This document shows, in pieces, positions 35,417 through 44,720 of a DNA stretch of 64,000 nt (within the stretch, counting starts at the first letter, position 1; every line of letters begins with the position of its first letter). The stretch spans positions 248,001 to 312,000 of the forward strand of contig JADKJR010000004.1 of NCBI GenBank assembly GCA_016720925.1. The letters run 5' to 3'. Source of the stretch: Betaproteobacteria bacterium (GTDB taxonomy: Bacteria; Pseudomonadota; Gammaproteobacteria; Burkholderiales; Usitatibacteraceae). The translations under genes were made by a program, and so were the position numbers. The notes beneath the pieces are model-generated. The model saw only the letters and a list, made by a program, of their open reading frames with translations. It made no database searches and was not told the DNA's origin.

Positions 35417-36663
35417 ATGAAATTCGATTTGATGCAGGTTGGTATTGGAGTGGCATTCCTTGCCGGCGTCGGGATCATCATTTTTTCGGCAGTCCAGCCT
35501 ACGCCGGCGAAGCACGCACCTGTCGCCGCAGGGCCAACTACGGCCAGCGCTCAGACGTCCGCACTGCCGGGCAATCACCCACCGCTGACGGCTGCGCATC
35601 AAGTCGCACCGATCGAACGCGAAGGCAAGGTAGAGGTTGATCGACTCGCCAAGTTCGTCCATTTCAGGACTGGCAGCCGCAATGTCAAGGACATGCTGCT
35701 CGATGGAAAAGTGTTGTGGGTGGCGACCTCAGGTGGCTTGATCCGCTATGACACCGCCACCGACAAGTTCCGGCTTTTCGACAACCAGAACGGATTGCTT
35801 TCGAATGGCATTTTTCACGTCAGCAAATATCGCGGGCAAATTATTGCGGGCACATATGGCGGCGGCATGGGGTTATATGATGAAGCCAAAGATCGCTGGG
35901 AGTTGATAAACGTCCCTGACGGATTAGGCGATGCCTTTGTCTATGATGTACTTGAGGCGGCAAACGGCGACGTGTGGATCGCCACCTGGTCTGGTGTTAA
36001 CCGGGTTCGCAAAGGTGAATTCAAGGATCGAAGCAAGTGGGATGTCTTCACGGTCGAGAATACCAAGGGCGGATTGCCGAATGACTGGGTTTACGCACTT
36101 GCCGAAGGAAAGGGCGGGGATATCTGGCTCGCCACGGAAGGTGGCTTAGCGCGGTTTGCCGGCGAAAAATGGGAGAACTGGAATCACGCCAAGGGCCTCG
36201 GTGCGCCGTACGAAAAAGTAAAGAAAGATATTTCATTTAAGAGCGACCCTGCGCAGGTTTCCTCGCATCACGCCAGGCAGAAGGAAGACATGGGGCTCAC
36301 CGGAATCAATGTCGCGTTCAATCCCAATTACATCATTTCTCTGGTTGTCGATTCGCAGGGCGTTGTCTGGGCGGGTACTTGGGGCGGTGGGTTGTCGAGA
36401 TTCGATGGAAAGATCTGGACTCACTATACGACCGCTGAAGGACTTCCGGGCAACCATGTATTCATGCTGCACATTGATGCAGGGAAACGCTATGGATTGG
36501 CACAAACAACGGCTTGGCACGACTTGGCAACGGCAAGTTTATTGTCATGAACGTCAATGACGGATTGTTTGCCAACAATGTATTTTCGATGGCGTCCGGC
36601 AAGGACGGCAGCATCTGGGTGGGAAGCTATGGCGGCGTTGCGCACATCGCGAAGGCCGACTGA
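35417..36663 (+). CDS. Membrane-anchored propeller protein, frameshifted
   Basis: Paralogue of the previous protein, with an N-terminal membrane anchor (VGIGVAFLAGVGIIIF), a Pro/Ala linker and blades such as VLWVATSGGLIRY, WIATWSGVNRV, IWLATEGGLARF and VWAGTWGGGLSRF. The frame breaks at GGGAAACGC (36482-36490): one extra G restores DAGETLWIGTNNGLARL and the final blade IWVGSYGGVAHI, ending at 36663, about 415 residues. As sequenced it stops at 36550. ATG 35417 is chosen; the frame upstream is senseless. Confidence 0.82.
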
Positions 36664-37213
36664 GTTGCACGAAGTAATAGCGAGCGGCACTCATCTCGCT
36701 TCGCGCTGGTTTCATGACGGACTTGCCGTCATCTAGACTTTCACCAGGCGCAGAAAAAACGGTGCGGGTATTCAGGAAATAGTCGGCGAATGAACTGCAT
36801 CCAATGAGTTCGCGTTCGAATTCGCTCGCGAACTGAACGCGTAAGTCGCGCAATTTTCCATCGACCGCTTCGAATCGCATTTCCAATACGCGTTCGACCG
36901 CCATGTCGGACAATGTGTGCACCGCACATTGGCATACGTGCGCGTTGTCCATCGGGGGTAGTCTTCCCGCCCCTATCAGCAGTGTCGAAAGAGGGCCTGG
37001 CAAACTGCCTGGCGCGGATGTGCTGCGTCTCCAATTGCTATTGCTCTGGCAGTGTTCTCTGGCCCAGCAAGCGGTTGCCAAGCAGTTTGCGTTGTGTTGC
37101 ATTCGTGCGTCGCACAATTGGACTCCGGAAAGCCGTACTACAATGTGCCTTGGAGGCGGCCTTCAATACCGGCCAAAACGATAATCACTTCACCGGAAAA
37201 CCTTGTTCCAAGT
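36664..37213. other. 550-base gap without a convincing gene
   Basis: A minus-strand open frame crosses it (36554-37117). Its middle section (about 36620-36960) looks protein-like but shows no recognisable domain, no good ribosome site, and overlaps the end of the propeller gene. No sigma-54 site was found in front of the activator gene. I see no repeat or RNA structure worth calling. Confidence 0.4.
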
Positions 37214-38659
37214 ATGAATTCCCTGCGTGTTCTGGTTATAGACGATGAGCCTGCTGTGAGGCAAATCATGGCTTCCCACGTCAAGCAGGCCGGTTACAAC
37301 GTTGATCAGGCAGCTAGTGCAGCCGAGGCCGCGGCAAAACTTGTGCGCGGAGATGTGGATGTCGCGCTATGTGATATTCAGTTGCCTGACGGCAACGGCA
37401 TTGATCTCGTAAAGAACACTCGCGCCAGTGGTATCGATACCACGTTCATCATGGTCACCGCGTTTGCATCGACGGAAACGGCGATTGAGGCTTTGCGCGC
37501 CGGCGCGGCGGATTACATTACCAAGCCACTGCGTACCGAGGAGCTTTTGCATCGGCTATCGCAAATCGTTTCCTTGCGAAGCCTTCGTAAAGAAAACACA
37601 GCATTGCGCAAGGCAGTCACGGAAAGTTCGCCCAAGCTCTTCAGGTTCGCGTCGACATCAATGCGCGAAGTTGAACGCCTGGCAAGCAGGGTGGCACCAA
37701 CGGCAAGCACCGTGCTGATTACAGGCGAGAGCGGGACCGGGAAAGGAGTCATTGCCCGTTCCTTGCATGCGCAGAGTGGCCGTATAGGTGGAAATTTTGT
37801 TTCGGTCAATTGCGGGGCGATTCCGGAAACAATGCTTGAGAGCGAGTTTTTCGGCCACATGAAGGGTGCGTTTACCGGTGCGGATCGTGCCCGCAAGGGA
37901 CTTTTCGTCGAGGCAGATGGCGGAACCCTATTCTTGGACGAAATTGGCGAGCTGACCTTGCACATGCAGACGAAATTGTTGCATGTCATTGAAGAAAAGG
38001 AGGTACGTGCGCTTGGCGGCGAGCAGTCGAGACGCGTTGATGTGCGCATCATTGCTGCGACCAATCGCGATCTGCAGCAGATGGTCGCCAATGGCAAGTT
38101 TCGAGAGGATTTGTATTTTCGCCTGGGGATGTTTCATATTCATGTTCCTCCGCTACGTGAACGACAGGAAGATCTCAGGGGGTTGATATTGCATGTCCTG
38201 AGCGATGTCGGAAATGAAAGGGAGACTCCGCGGTCGCAGCGAATCGATGCCGCCGCCGAAGAATTGCTCCTCGCTTACCGGTGGCCCGGAAACGTGCGCG
38301 AGATCGAGAATGTATTGAATCGTGCGCATTTGATGGCCGATGGCGACTGCATTACGCTTGCGGATATTCCCCCACAGATCACGCGGGCACTTGCGGAGTC
38401 ACAGGCAACGGCATCGCCGGTGAATCAGGTATCGGCAAACCTGGACAACGAGGTGGTGCTCGATGGCAATTTGCGAGATAACTTGCGCCGCTTCGAGGCG
38501 CAAGTTATCTCGCTTGCGATCGCGGCAGCAGGCGGTGATCGCCGACAGGCTGCAAACAAGCTTGGTATTGGCCTGTCGAGCCTGTATCGCAAATTGGAGG
38601 AGTTTTCGCCAACTTCGAGCCTCGAGGAAGGTGCAACTGGTCCGGTCGAGAAAAGCTAG
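37214..38659 (+). CDS. NtrC-family sigma-54-dependent response regulator
   Basis: 481 residues. Receiver domain 1-120 with phospho-acceptor Asp in ALCDIQLPDG and the conserved Lys in ITKPL. AAA+ domain about 140-380 with Walker A GESGTGKG, the sigma-54 contact loop GAFTGA, Walker B TLFLDEIGEL and arginine region RLGMFHIHVPPLRER. C-terminal Fis-type helix-turn-helix (GGDRRQAANKLGIGLSSLYRKLEE). All marks of a working activator are present. Four sigma-54 promoters lie in the adjacent cytochrome cluster, which makes it their probable activator. ATG 37214 starts right before the receiver. Confidence 0.93.
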   Translation: MNSLRVLVIDDEPAVRQIMASHVKQAGYNVDQAASAAEAAAKLVRGDVDVALCDIQLPDGNGIDLVKNTRASGIDTTFIMVTAFASTETAIEALRAGAADYITKPLRTEELLHRLSQIVSLRSLRKENTALRKAVTESSPKLFRFASTSMREVERLASRVAPTASTVLITGESGTGKGVIARSLHAQSGRIGGNFVSVNCGAIPETMLESEFFGHMKGAFTGADRARKGLFVEADGGTLFLDEIGELTLHMQTKLLHVIEEKEVRALGGEQSRRVDVRIIAATNRDLQQMVANGKFREDLYFRLGMFHIHVPPLRERQEDLRGLILHVLSDVGNERETPRSQRIDAAAEELLLAYRWPGNVREIENVLNRAHLMADGDCITLADIPPQITRALAESQATASPVNQVSANLDNEVVLDGNLRDNLRRFEAQVISLAIAAAGGDRRQAANKLGIGLSSLYRKLEEFSPTSSLEEGATGPVEKS

Positions 38660-38664
38660 CGCGC

Positions 38665-39045
38665 CTAATGGTTTGATATCGTCGTGGATGCCGCAAGCAG
38701 CGAAATGGCGTCGTGGACCTTATCAAATTCCAGCGACTTATCAAAAAACTGGAAGGCGCCTGCATTCATGAACAACTCGCGTGATTCCCGCTCTGCATGA
38801 TTGGACAGGACGATCACTTTCATCGCGGGGTATTGGCTTGCCACATAGCGCAATACGGCCAGTCCATTACTGGCACGCAGTCTAATATCGAGTACAACAA
38901 CGTCCGGCGGGTTTCGATCAATGATGCGGATTGCTTCCGGCGCATCATCAGCCTGTCCCGTGATCCTGGTGTTCGGGATCTGGTTCAGCATTGCGGCAAT
39001 GTGATCGCGAATGCTGTTCGAATCGTCCACGATGAAAACGTCCAT
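38665..39045 (-). CDS. Stand-alone receiver domain (CheY-like)
   Basis: 126 residues, only a receiver: DVFIVDDSNSIRDHI, phospho-acceptor Asp in DVVVLDIRLRASNG, Thr/Ser site VIVLSNHAE and Lys in FFDKSLEFDK. No DNA-binding part follows; the stop comes right after the fold. ATG 39045 is preferred over TTG 39060. It lies downstream of the histidine kinase on the same strand (242-base gap), so the kinase probably phosphorylates it as a phosphate sink or protein-interaction output. It runs convergent with the NtrC-type gene, 6 bases apart. Confidence 0.88.
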   Translation of the reverse strand: MDVFIVDDSNSIRDHIAAMLNQIPNTRITGQADDAPEAIRIIDRNPPDVVVLDIRLRASNGLAVLRYVASQYPAMKVIVLSNHAERESRELFMNAGAFQFFDKSLEFDKVHDAISLLAASTTISNH

Positions 39046-39287
39046 GTGTACGTCGCCCAACTATGGGCGTTTGGTATTGCGTCGTGCGGTTCGTATTTCC
39101 ATCCTTATTCCCGGTTGATTCAGCCTAATCGGCGGCACGCATGTTTCGTGCCAATGATGCCGGATAATCCGGCCCGTCCAGAATGGCCGCAGAGCTCAGG
39201 GGGTTGTCGGCAAAACGTGTGGAATCGGCGGCGAAAAGCACAAAATGGGCACCAGTCTCAACAAGCATCGCGAGTCGGCCCTTCGGA

Positions 39288-41827
39288 TCAAGCCTTGGAA
39301 AAAGAACCATTCTCATTACTGGGAATGGCGACGTGTATAAGTGTGCCATTTCCTTGGCTCTCGATCAGCAACTCACCATTCAGCGCGTAGACACGTTCTC
39401 GCATTCCGATTAGCCCGAATGATGCGGCTTTGCGTCTGTTCTCACCGGTTATGCCAATGCCGTTGTCACGAACCTCGAGAATCAGGCAACTCGCAACATC
39501 CCGATAAAGTCTCAGCGAGACCTCAGTCGCTTTGGCATGCTTCACAATATTATTAAGCGCTTCCTGTGCAATTCGATAGAGCGGCGTTGCAAGCCGTTGA
39601 TCGATTAGTAACCTCTCCGGATCGAGGTCGAAGGTGCAATGGATATGCGAGCTTCGCGACACTTGCATCACGAGCGCCTCCAACGCCGTCGCCAGCCCGA
39701 GATCGTCCAGCAATTGTGGGCGCAATCCAGCCGAGATCTGTCGTACGGAAAGCACGGTATGGTTCAGTAGACCATCCATGCGATCAATGTCCTCCAGCCA
39801 AGTCGCGCAGGCGGTCGCATCTGCGGGCGTCGCCATCAATTGCGACTTGAGGCTGGACATATCCATCTTGAGTACGGTCAACGTCTGGCCCAGGTCATCG
39901 TGCAGTTCCTGGGCAATTCGTTTGCGTTCGCCCTCTTGGGCTATTTCCAGCGCGACGCCCAATTGCCGCAATTCAGCGTGAGAGTGCTCGAGCGCCGCGC
40001 GATCCAGGTGCCGATCGGTGATATCGCGCATCATTTCCAGAATGATGTGTTTGCCGGCCTCTTCGAATACGCTGACCGCGACCTCGACGTATCGCAATTC
40101 ACCACTGAGTCGAACAACCTTGCGTTCCATGATGGGCATCGATGGGGCGCCGGCCATAATTGATTCTATTGTTTGCCGGACACCGTCAAGAGAGTCTGAA
40201 TGAAAAAACCTGAAGATTGAAGTGCCGGTCAAGTGATCCGATTCGGCGGCGCCGAAAAGCGTCATGGCTGCCTTGTTTGAGAAGATTATTTTCCCGTCTT
40301 GATGAATAAGAATGGCTTCCGGGCTGACCTCAACCAATCCGCGAAAACGCTGTTCGCTATTGCGCAGCGATATCTCGGCCTGCCGCCTCGCGGAAACATC
40401 GCGCAACATGACAGTAAAGAGTTTCCTGCCGTTTTGTGTTGTTTGCGAAATCGATGCCTCGAGCGGAAACTCCTCCCCATTGAAACGCAGCCCGATCAAG
40501 TCACTTTTATTGCCCATTTGCCGGTCGGAAATACCGGTAAGGCCAAAGCGCTCAACGTGTTGCGCATGGGATTCCCGAAAGCGTTGCGGAATGAAGCGCG
40601 AAAGCGGTGTGCCCGCGACCTGCACGGCATCGCAGCGAAATATTCGCTCTGCCGCCGGATTGAAATGCACAATGTTCTGGCTCTCGTCGACGCTGATGAT
40701 CGCATCCATCGCTGAATAGAAAATTCCGGTGAAACGCCGCTCGTTTTCATGCGAGGCCAGCGACATCTGTTCCGCCAGGGTAAGGGCACTGTTGCGCGTG
40801 CGCACGGCGAACCACGTCAGGCCAAAAAGCAGCAGACTGATGATCGTGCCGCCAGCCAAAACGAGAAATGGTTGATTGTCACCGCGTCCGGAAAAAAACG
40901 CAGGCAGGGCTTCATAGCGAAGCGTCCATGAACGGCCGTTCAAGTCCAAAGTGGAAATAAGGGGAAGTGACGTGCGCCCGGTGTGGTCAAGAAATCGGGA
41001 ATTTTGTCCAGATCAAATAGCAGTGACTCCCTACCAGGAAATAGCCCGTCGAAAATTTCGAGGTCAATGCCCTCTTTCTGTGCATCAAGCGCGCTACCCA
41101 TCAGGTTGTTCACGCGAAAAGGAGCATAGACGTAACCAGCCAATTGAGTGCGGCGATTGTCAACGCTTTCCGGCTGAATGCCACCGCGATAGACGGGTAC
41201 GTACATCAGGAACCCCGTTTGTCCCGGCTCATCCGTTTCATGAATTAATTTGACTTTGCCGGAGATAATAGCTTTCCCCTCATCGCGAGCGCGTTCCATT
41301 GCGGCGCGACGAATCGGTTCTGCAGACATGTCATAGCCAAAGGCGCTTGGAATGCGCGAACCGAAAGGTTCAAGATAAACAATGGGCATGTAGACATTGC
41401 GTACGCCGTCAGGTCGAATTTCATATTCGGTCAACCCTTCACTACGCATTGTCTTGATATGCGCCGCTTTGCCTTGATCGGTGATCATCTTGACAAAACC
41501 GATGCCTTGTACACCGGGAAACGATTCACCTATCTTCAGACGGTCGACATACACTCGCCATTGCGCCCGTGAAATCGTTCCCGTCGCATCGAATAGCGCA
41601 ACGCCACCCCGTAGCACCTGTTCATAGGCATGAAGGCGATTGCGTATCTCCACGGTTGCCCGGTCGGCACGCAGCCGGAAGTCTGTTTCCACCCGCCTAA
41701 GTTGGCTTTCGCGCGTGAGATTCCAGCCAATTCCAGCGACAATCAGCCCCAATCCAAGGACGAGCCAAGGCATGAGTAACACAAAGAGGGAGAGAATCCG
41801 ACGAGTATGAGGACCGTGTGTAATCAC
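39288..41827 (-). CDS. CHASE-PAS-PAS sensor histidine kinase (HisKA_3), frameshifted
   Basis: Two minus-strand frames form one protein of about 846 residues. The first (40940-41827) has a transmembrane helix and a periplasmic CHASE domain (GVQGIGFVKM, PFGSRIPSAFGYDMS). One missing base near 40986-40990 (F-L then D-H-T-G-R) links it to the rest: a second transmembrane helix, two PAS domains, a HisKA_3 dimerisation helix with the phospho-histidine (RIAQELHDDLGQTL) and HATPase_c (EALNNIVKHAKA, VRDNGIGI). HisKA_3 kinases normally serve NarL-type regulators, but the only downstream regulator is receiver-only. GTG 41827 start; the frame is open further upstream. Confidence 0.85.
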
Positions 41828-41885
41828 TATTTGTTCAAACGGGGAAACGGGATGCTGAATGATGAATGCGTATTGCGATGATTCG

Positions 41886-41901
41886 GGCAGTTGCCGCGCC
41901 A
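41886..41901 (-). promoter_or_regulatory. Weak sigma-54-like site before the CHASE kinase gene
   Basis: On the minus strand: TGGCGCGGCAACTGCC, with GG and GC 10 bases apart but -12 CTGC instead of TTGC. It is 59 bases before the GTG at 41827. Confidence 0.4.
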
Positions 41902-41959
41902 GCGTGATTTCACAACAGAACGCGGAAATCCGGCGATAACTGGCACATTATTGTCAAGT

Positions 41960-41975
41960 TGGCGTGTGAGTTGCA
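41960..41975 (+). promoter_or_regulatory. Sigma-54 promoter-like site upstream of the second histidine kinase
   Basis: TGGCGTGTGAGTTGCA: -24 TGGC and -12 TTGCA, GG-N10-GC exact. The next plus-strand gene starts at 42309, so the leader would be over 300 bases; the 41976-42308 stretch holds no convincing gene. Confidence 0.55.
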
Positions 41976-42308
41976 TTGCCTTGAAGCAATTTTCATTTCA
42001 ATGCGCCGAATGGGTCAAGTCAAGTCCCAGAGCCCTGTTGGCCGAACCCTGCAACGTATTCACAATACGCATAAGTCGCCGGAACGGATGCAAGGCACGC
42101 TGCTTTTTCGCTCGATCTCAAATAGACTTGTCTGTAGCGGCTATCCAAACAGCGATTCCCACAAAAGTGTCGGTAGTCATTGTGCGTGCATGGGACCGGA
42201 AATTCTGGACGAAGCGCGGAAAGCATCATTGCTGCCGATCGGTCTGGAAATCGAAGGAAGATGGCCACGTTGAAGGCCGAGTTTCGTCAATAGGAGCGAT
42301 CGAGATCT

Positions 42309-43925
42309 ATGTGGTACGCAGCAAGCAGATTCCGGCTAACGCGCTATTTCACGATTGCCAGTTTAATCGCGTTCACGGTCGTTGGACTCGCCCTTTTTGT
42401 ACTTGAACGTCAAGAAGAGGTGTTTTTTGAGCAGGTTCAAGCAGAGCAAACAACTTTTTTCTCTAAAGTACAGCTGGAGCTTTCGGGCCAGCAGGAAGAC
42501 AAAGCACGCAGCGAATTGCTGGCAGTACACGAAGCCGGTCATGAAAATCTGACGCGCTTTCTGGCGAATGTGTTGTGGGAGAAGAACATTGCACCTTTCA
42601 TGGCAAAGGTGCAGCGCATTCCTGACGGTCAATGCCGCAGTATGGCTGACACGCCGGGAACGGAGCCAACGGTTGAAGTGAACGCCCGGCATGCGTGTTT
42701 CGCGGAAGTTGGCCGGAGGATCATGGAATTGCCTGCGTTTTCGTCACTCGATGCGACCGCCTACGCGGCGATGCGGTCGAGTACTGTGTTCAAGATCAAG
42801 GTTTTCGATCTGCGTGGAATTACTGTCTATTCCTCCGAACACACTCAAGTTGGCGAGGATAAATCTGAAAACCTTGGCTGGAAGACCGCAGTGGCGGGAA
42901 AGCCCGCAAGTGAATTGACACATCGCGACAAGTTCAGCGCCTTTGAAGGCGTTGTTGAAAATCGCGACCTCATTTCAAGTTACGTTCCTGTTCGCTCGCC
43001 TGGCGGCGATCGTGTGATTGGAGTCTTCGAGATTTACTCGGATGTGACGCCTTTTCTCGACCAGATCAACATTACTTCCGCGCGCATCCGGGAAATCACC
43101 GCGGCCAACCAGGCCAAAGTGGAGCGTGCAGCTAGAGATAACGAACAGAAGGTTCATTCAAGCTCCCAAAATTTTCTGGCCATCGTCGGCGGCCTGCTTG
43201 CATTGCTCTATGCGGTCCTGCTTTTCCTGGTGCGCAATGGACAGCGCATTCTCGACCAGCAGAGTCGCGCGCAAGAGCAGGCAACGCATCGCGAGCAGCT
43301 GTGGCACAGGGAGAAAATGGCCGCACTTTCAACCATGGCAAAGCATGTTTCGCATGAACTCGGCAATCCGCTGGCGACAATTGCCGGCCTGGCAGAGGAG
43401 ATTGCCGGTCGGCAAGGTAACGGTGGCGGTGGCGCAAACCAGCCGAAACTGATTCTGGAACAGACGCAGCGGATCGGCGCGATGATTCGCCAGATCGCTG
43501 ATTTTGCAGCGGCGCGAAGCGAAAAACCGGAACTCGCCGACATCAATCAAATGGTCGCGGCGATCCGTGATTTCCTGAGCTTCGATGGCCGCTTTCAGGC
43601 AACAAGGATCGAGTTCAGGCCGGACCTGCAACTGCCGGCGTGTGTCGTCATTCCGGATTCTCTGAATGAGGTCTTGATGGATCTTATGCAGGCATGTGTC
43701 GAAGGCAACGCAAAGCCAGAGCGGATTCTCGTGGAGACGAGAGTAGATGGCGCTGGTGTTCAGATTCGTATTGCTTGCGAACCTGCCTCGGCAGCGTTAA
43801 ATTTGCTGTTCACTGAATCCGGCGAGACTATGCGATTCGAGTCAGCGAAACGCCGGGTCGCAGCGATGGGCGGTCAACTTGTGCTGGATGCAACCGGATT
43901 GTGGATAGCCTTACCCGTTGGTTGA
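42309..43925 (+). CDS. Membrane histidine kinase with degenerate ATP-binding domain
   Basis: 538 residues. Transmembrane helix at about 14-36, periplasmic sensor of about 240 residues, second helix (FLAIVGGLLALLYAVLLFLV, about 280-300), coiled coil, and HisKA with phospho-histidine in MAKHVSHELGNPLATIAGLA. The C-terminal HATPase-like part has an off-consensus N-box (NEVLMDLMQACVEG) and I cannot find the DxGxG or GxGL loops, so ATP binding may be lost. It could be a phosphatase-type or allosteric partner of the NtrC-like regulator at 37214, or a very divergent kinase. ATG 42309. Confidence 0.8.
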   Translation: MWYAASRFRLTRYFTIASLIAFTVVGLALFVLERQEEVFFEQVQAEQTTFFSKVQLELSGQQEDKARSELLAVHEAGHENLTRFLANVLWEKNIAPFMAKVQRIPDGQCRSMADTPGTEPTVEVNARHACFAEVGRRIMELPAFSSLDATAYAAMRSSTVFKIKVFDLRGITVYSSEHTQVGEDKSENLGWKTAVAGKPASELTHRDKFSAFEGVVENRDLISSYVPVRSPGGDRVIGVFEIYSDVTPFLDQINITSARIREITAANQAKVERAARDNEQKVHSSSQNFLAIVGGLLALLYAVLLFLVRNGQRILDQQSRAQEQATHREQLWHREKMAALSTMAKHVSHELGNPLATIAGLAEEIAGRQGNGGGGANQPKLILEQTQRIGAMIRQIADFAAARSEKPELADINQMVAAIRDFLSFDGRFQATRIEFRPDLQLPACVVIPDSLNEVLMDLMQACVEGNAKPERILVETRVDGAGVQIRIACEPASAALNLLFTESGETMRFESAKRRVAAMGGQLVLDATGLWIALPVG

Positions 43926-44007
43926 GTAGCGGTCTGATTCGCCTTTGGAATGAATGACGGCATGCTGATCCTTGGAGACGTGAACCGGAAACCAGGATGG
44001 TCCCAGC

Positions 44008-44469
44008 TTAGCTTTGTATCCAGGGCAGTCCTGCCAGGCGCCAGCCGCCAACCCTGCCACGCTGCTGATTGGTGTCGAGGTTCCCTTCGAAGCCTTCCAG
44101 TACATTAAAGGCTCGCGCGTATCCGGATGCCATTGCCAGCGCCGCCGCTGCGTGCGAACGCTGGGCGCTACGGCACAAAAACAGGACAATGTCGTCGGTC
44201 GCGCAATGTTGTCGAAGGTCGGGCACGAATTGCCGATTGAGTTCTCCACTCGGCCAATGCTTCCACGGGATGAGCACAGACCCGGGCACGCGGCCAATGA
44301 ATTCGTATTCGGCCACACTGCGAACATCGACAATTTTGGCGCTGTGTCTGGAAAATAGCTGCCAGGCTTCCCCAGGCGTTACCGCTCCAGCGTAGGGCAG
44401 GTCCAAGGAGTGGCCGCGCTCGTGAGCGGCGGCAAGGATTTCCTTGGCTTCGAAAAAAGGGGGGCTCAT
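44008..44469 (-). CDS. Rhodanese-like sulfurtransferase
   Basis: 153 residues, no signal. Rhodanese domain with VDVRSVAEYEFIGRVPGSVLIPW and the active-site loop FLCRSAQRSHAAA, where Cys is the persulfide carrier. An N-terminal extension of about 40 residues precedes it. ATG 44469 is preferred; an open frame to 44535 adds no plausible start. It may use sulfur from the neighbouring sulfite reductase operon on the same strand; the 251-base gap between them holds nothing recognisable. Confidence 0.85.
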   Translation of the reverse strand: MSPPFFEAKEILAAAHERGHSLDLPYAGAVTPGEAWQLFSRHSAKIVDVRSVAEYEFIGRVPGSVLIPWKHWPSGELNRQFVPDLRQHCATDDIVLFLCRSAQRSHAAAALAMASGYARAFNVLEGFEGNLDTNQQRGRVGGWRLAGLPWIQS

Positions 44470-44720
44470 GGATGTCGATATTCCAGGTTTAGATTTGGAA
44501 TAGGCAATGTGACACCCGGTCGCAGGGCGCGTCAAGCGACAAAACTTCCGTGGTCAGCAGGAAGAAATATGCGTTCTCGTCAAAGTCTGAAATTGATAAC
44601 ATCTTCCGCGGACGGGTAAAGGGCATAACGTGCCTGCGACTGGCGTCCGCTCGAAAGCGCGATAAATGCAAGCCCTGCACCATCGAGAAAATTGTTGGCC
44701 ATTCGAGTGCACTCCGCGGA

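Noticed and set aside
36554..37117. Minus-strand 187-residue open frame with a protein-like middle part
   Set aside because: No recognisable domain, weak start, and overlap with the final blade of the propeller gene on the opposite strand; kept only as a note on the gap.
44489..44683. Small 64-residue minus-strand frame between rhodanese and DUF934 genes
   Set aside because: No family, no ribosome site, and partly overlaps the upstream extension of the rhodanese frame.
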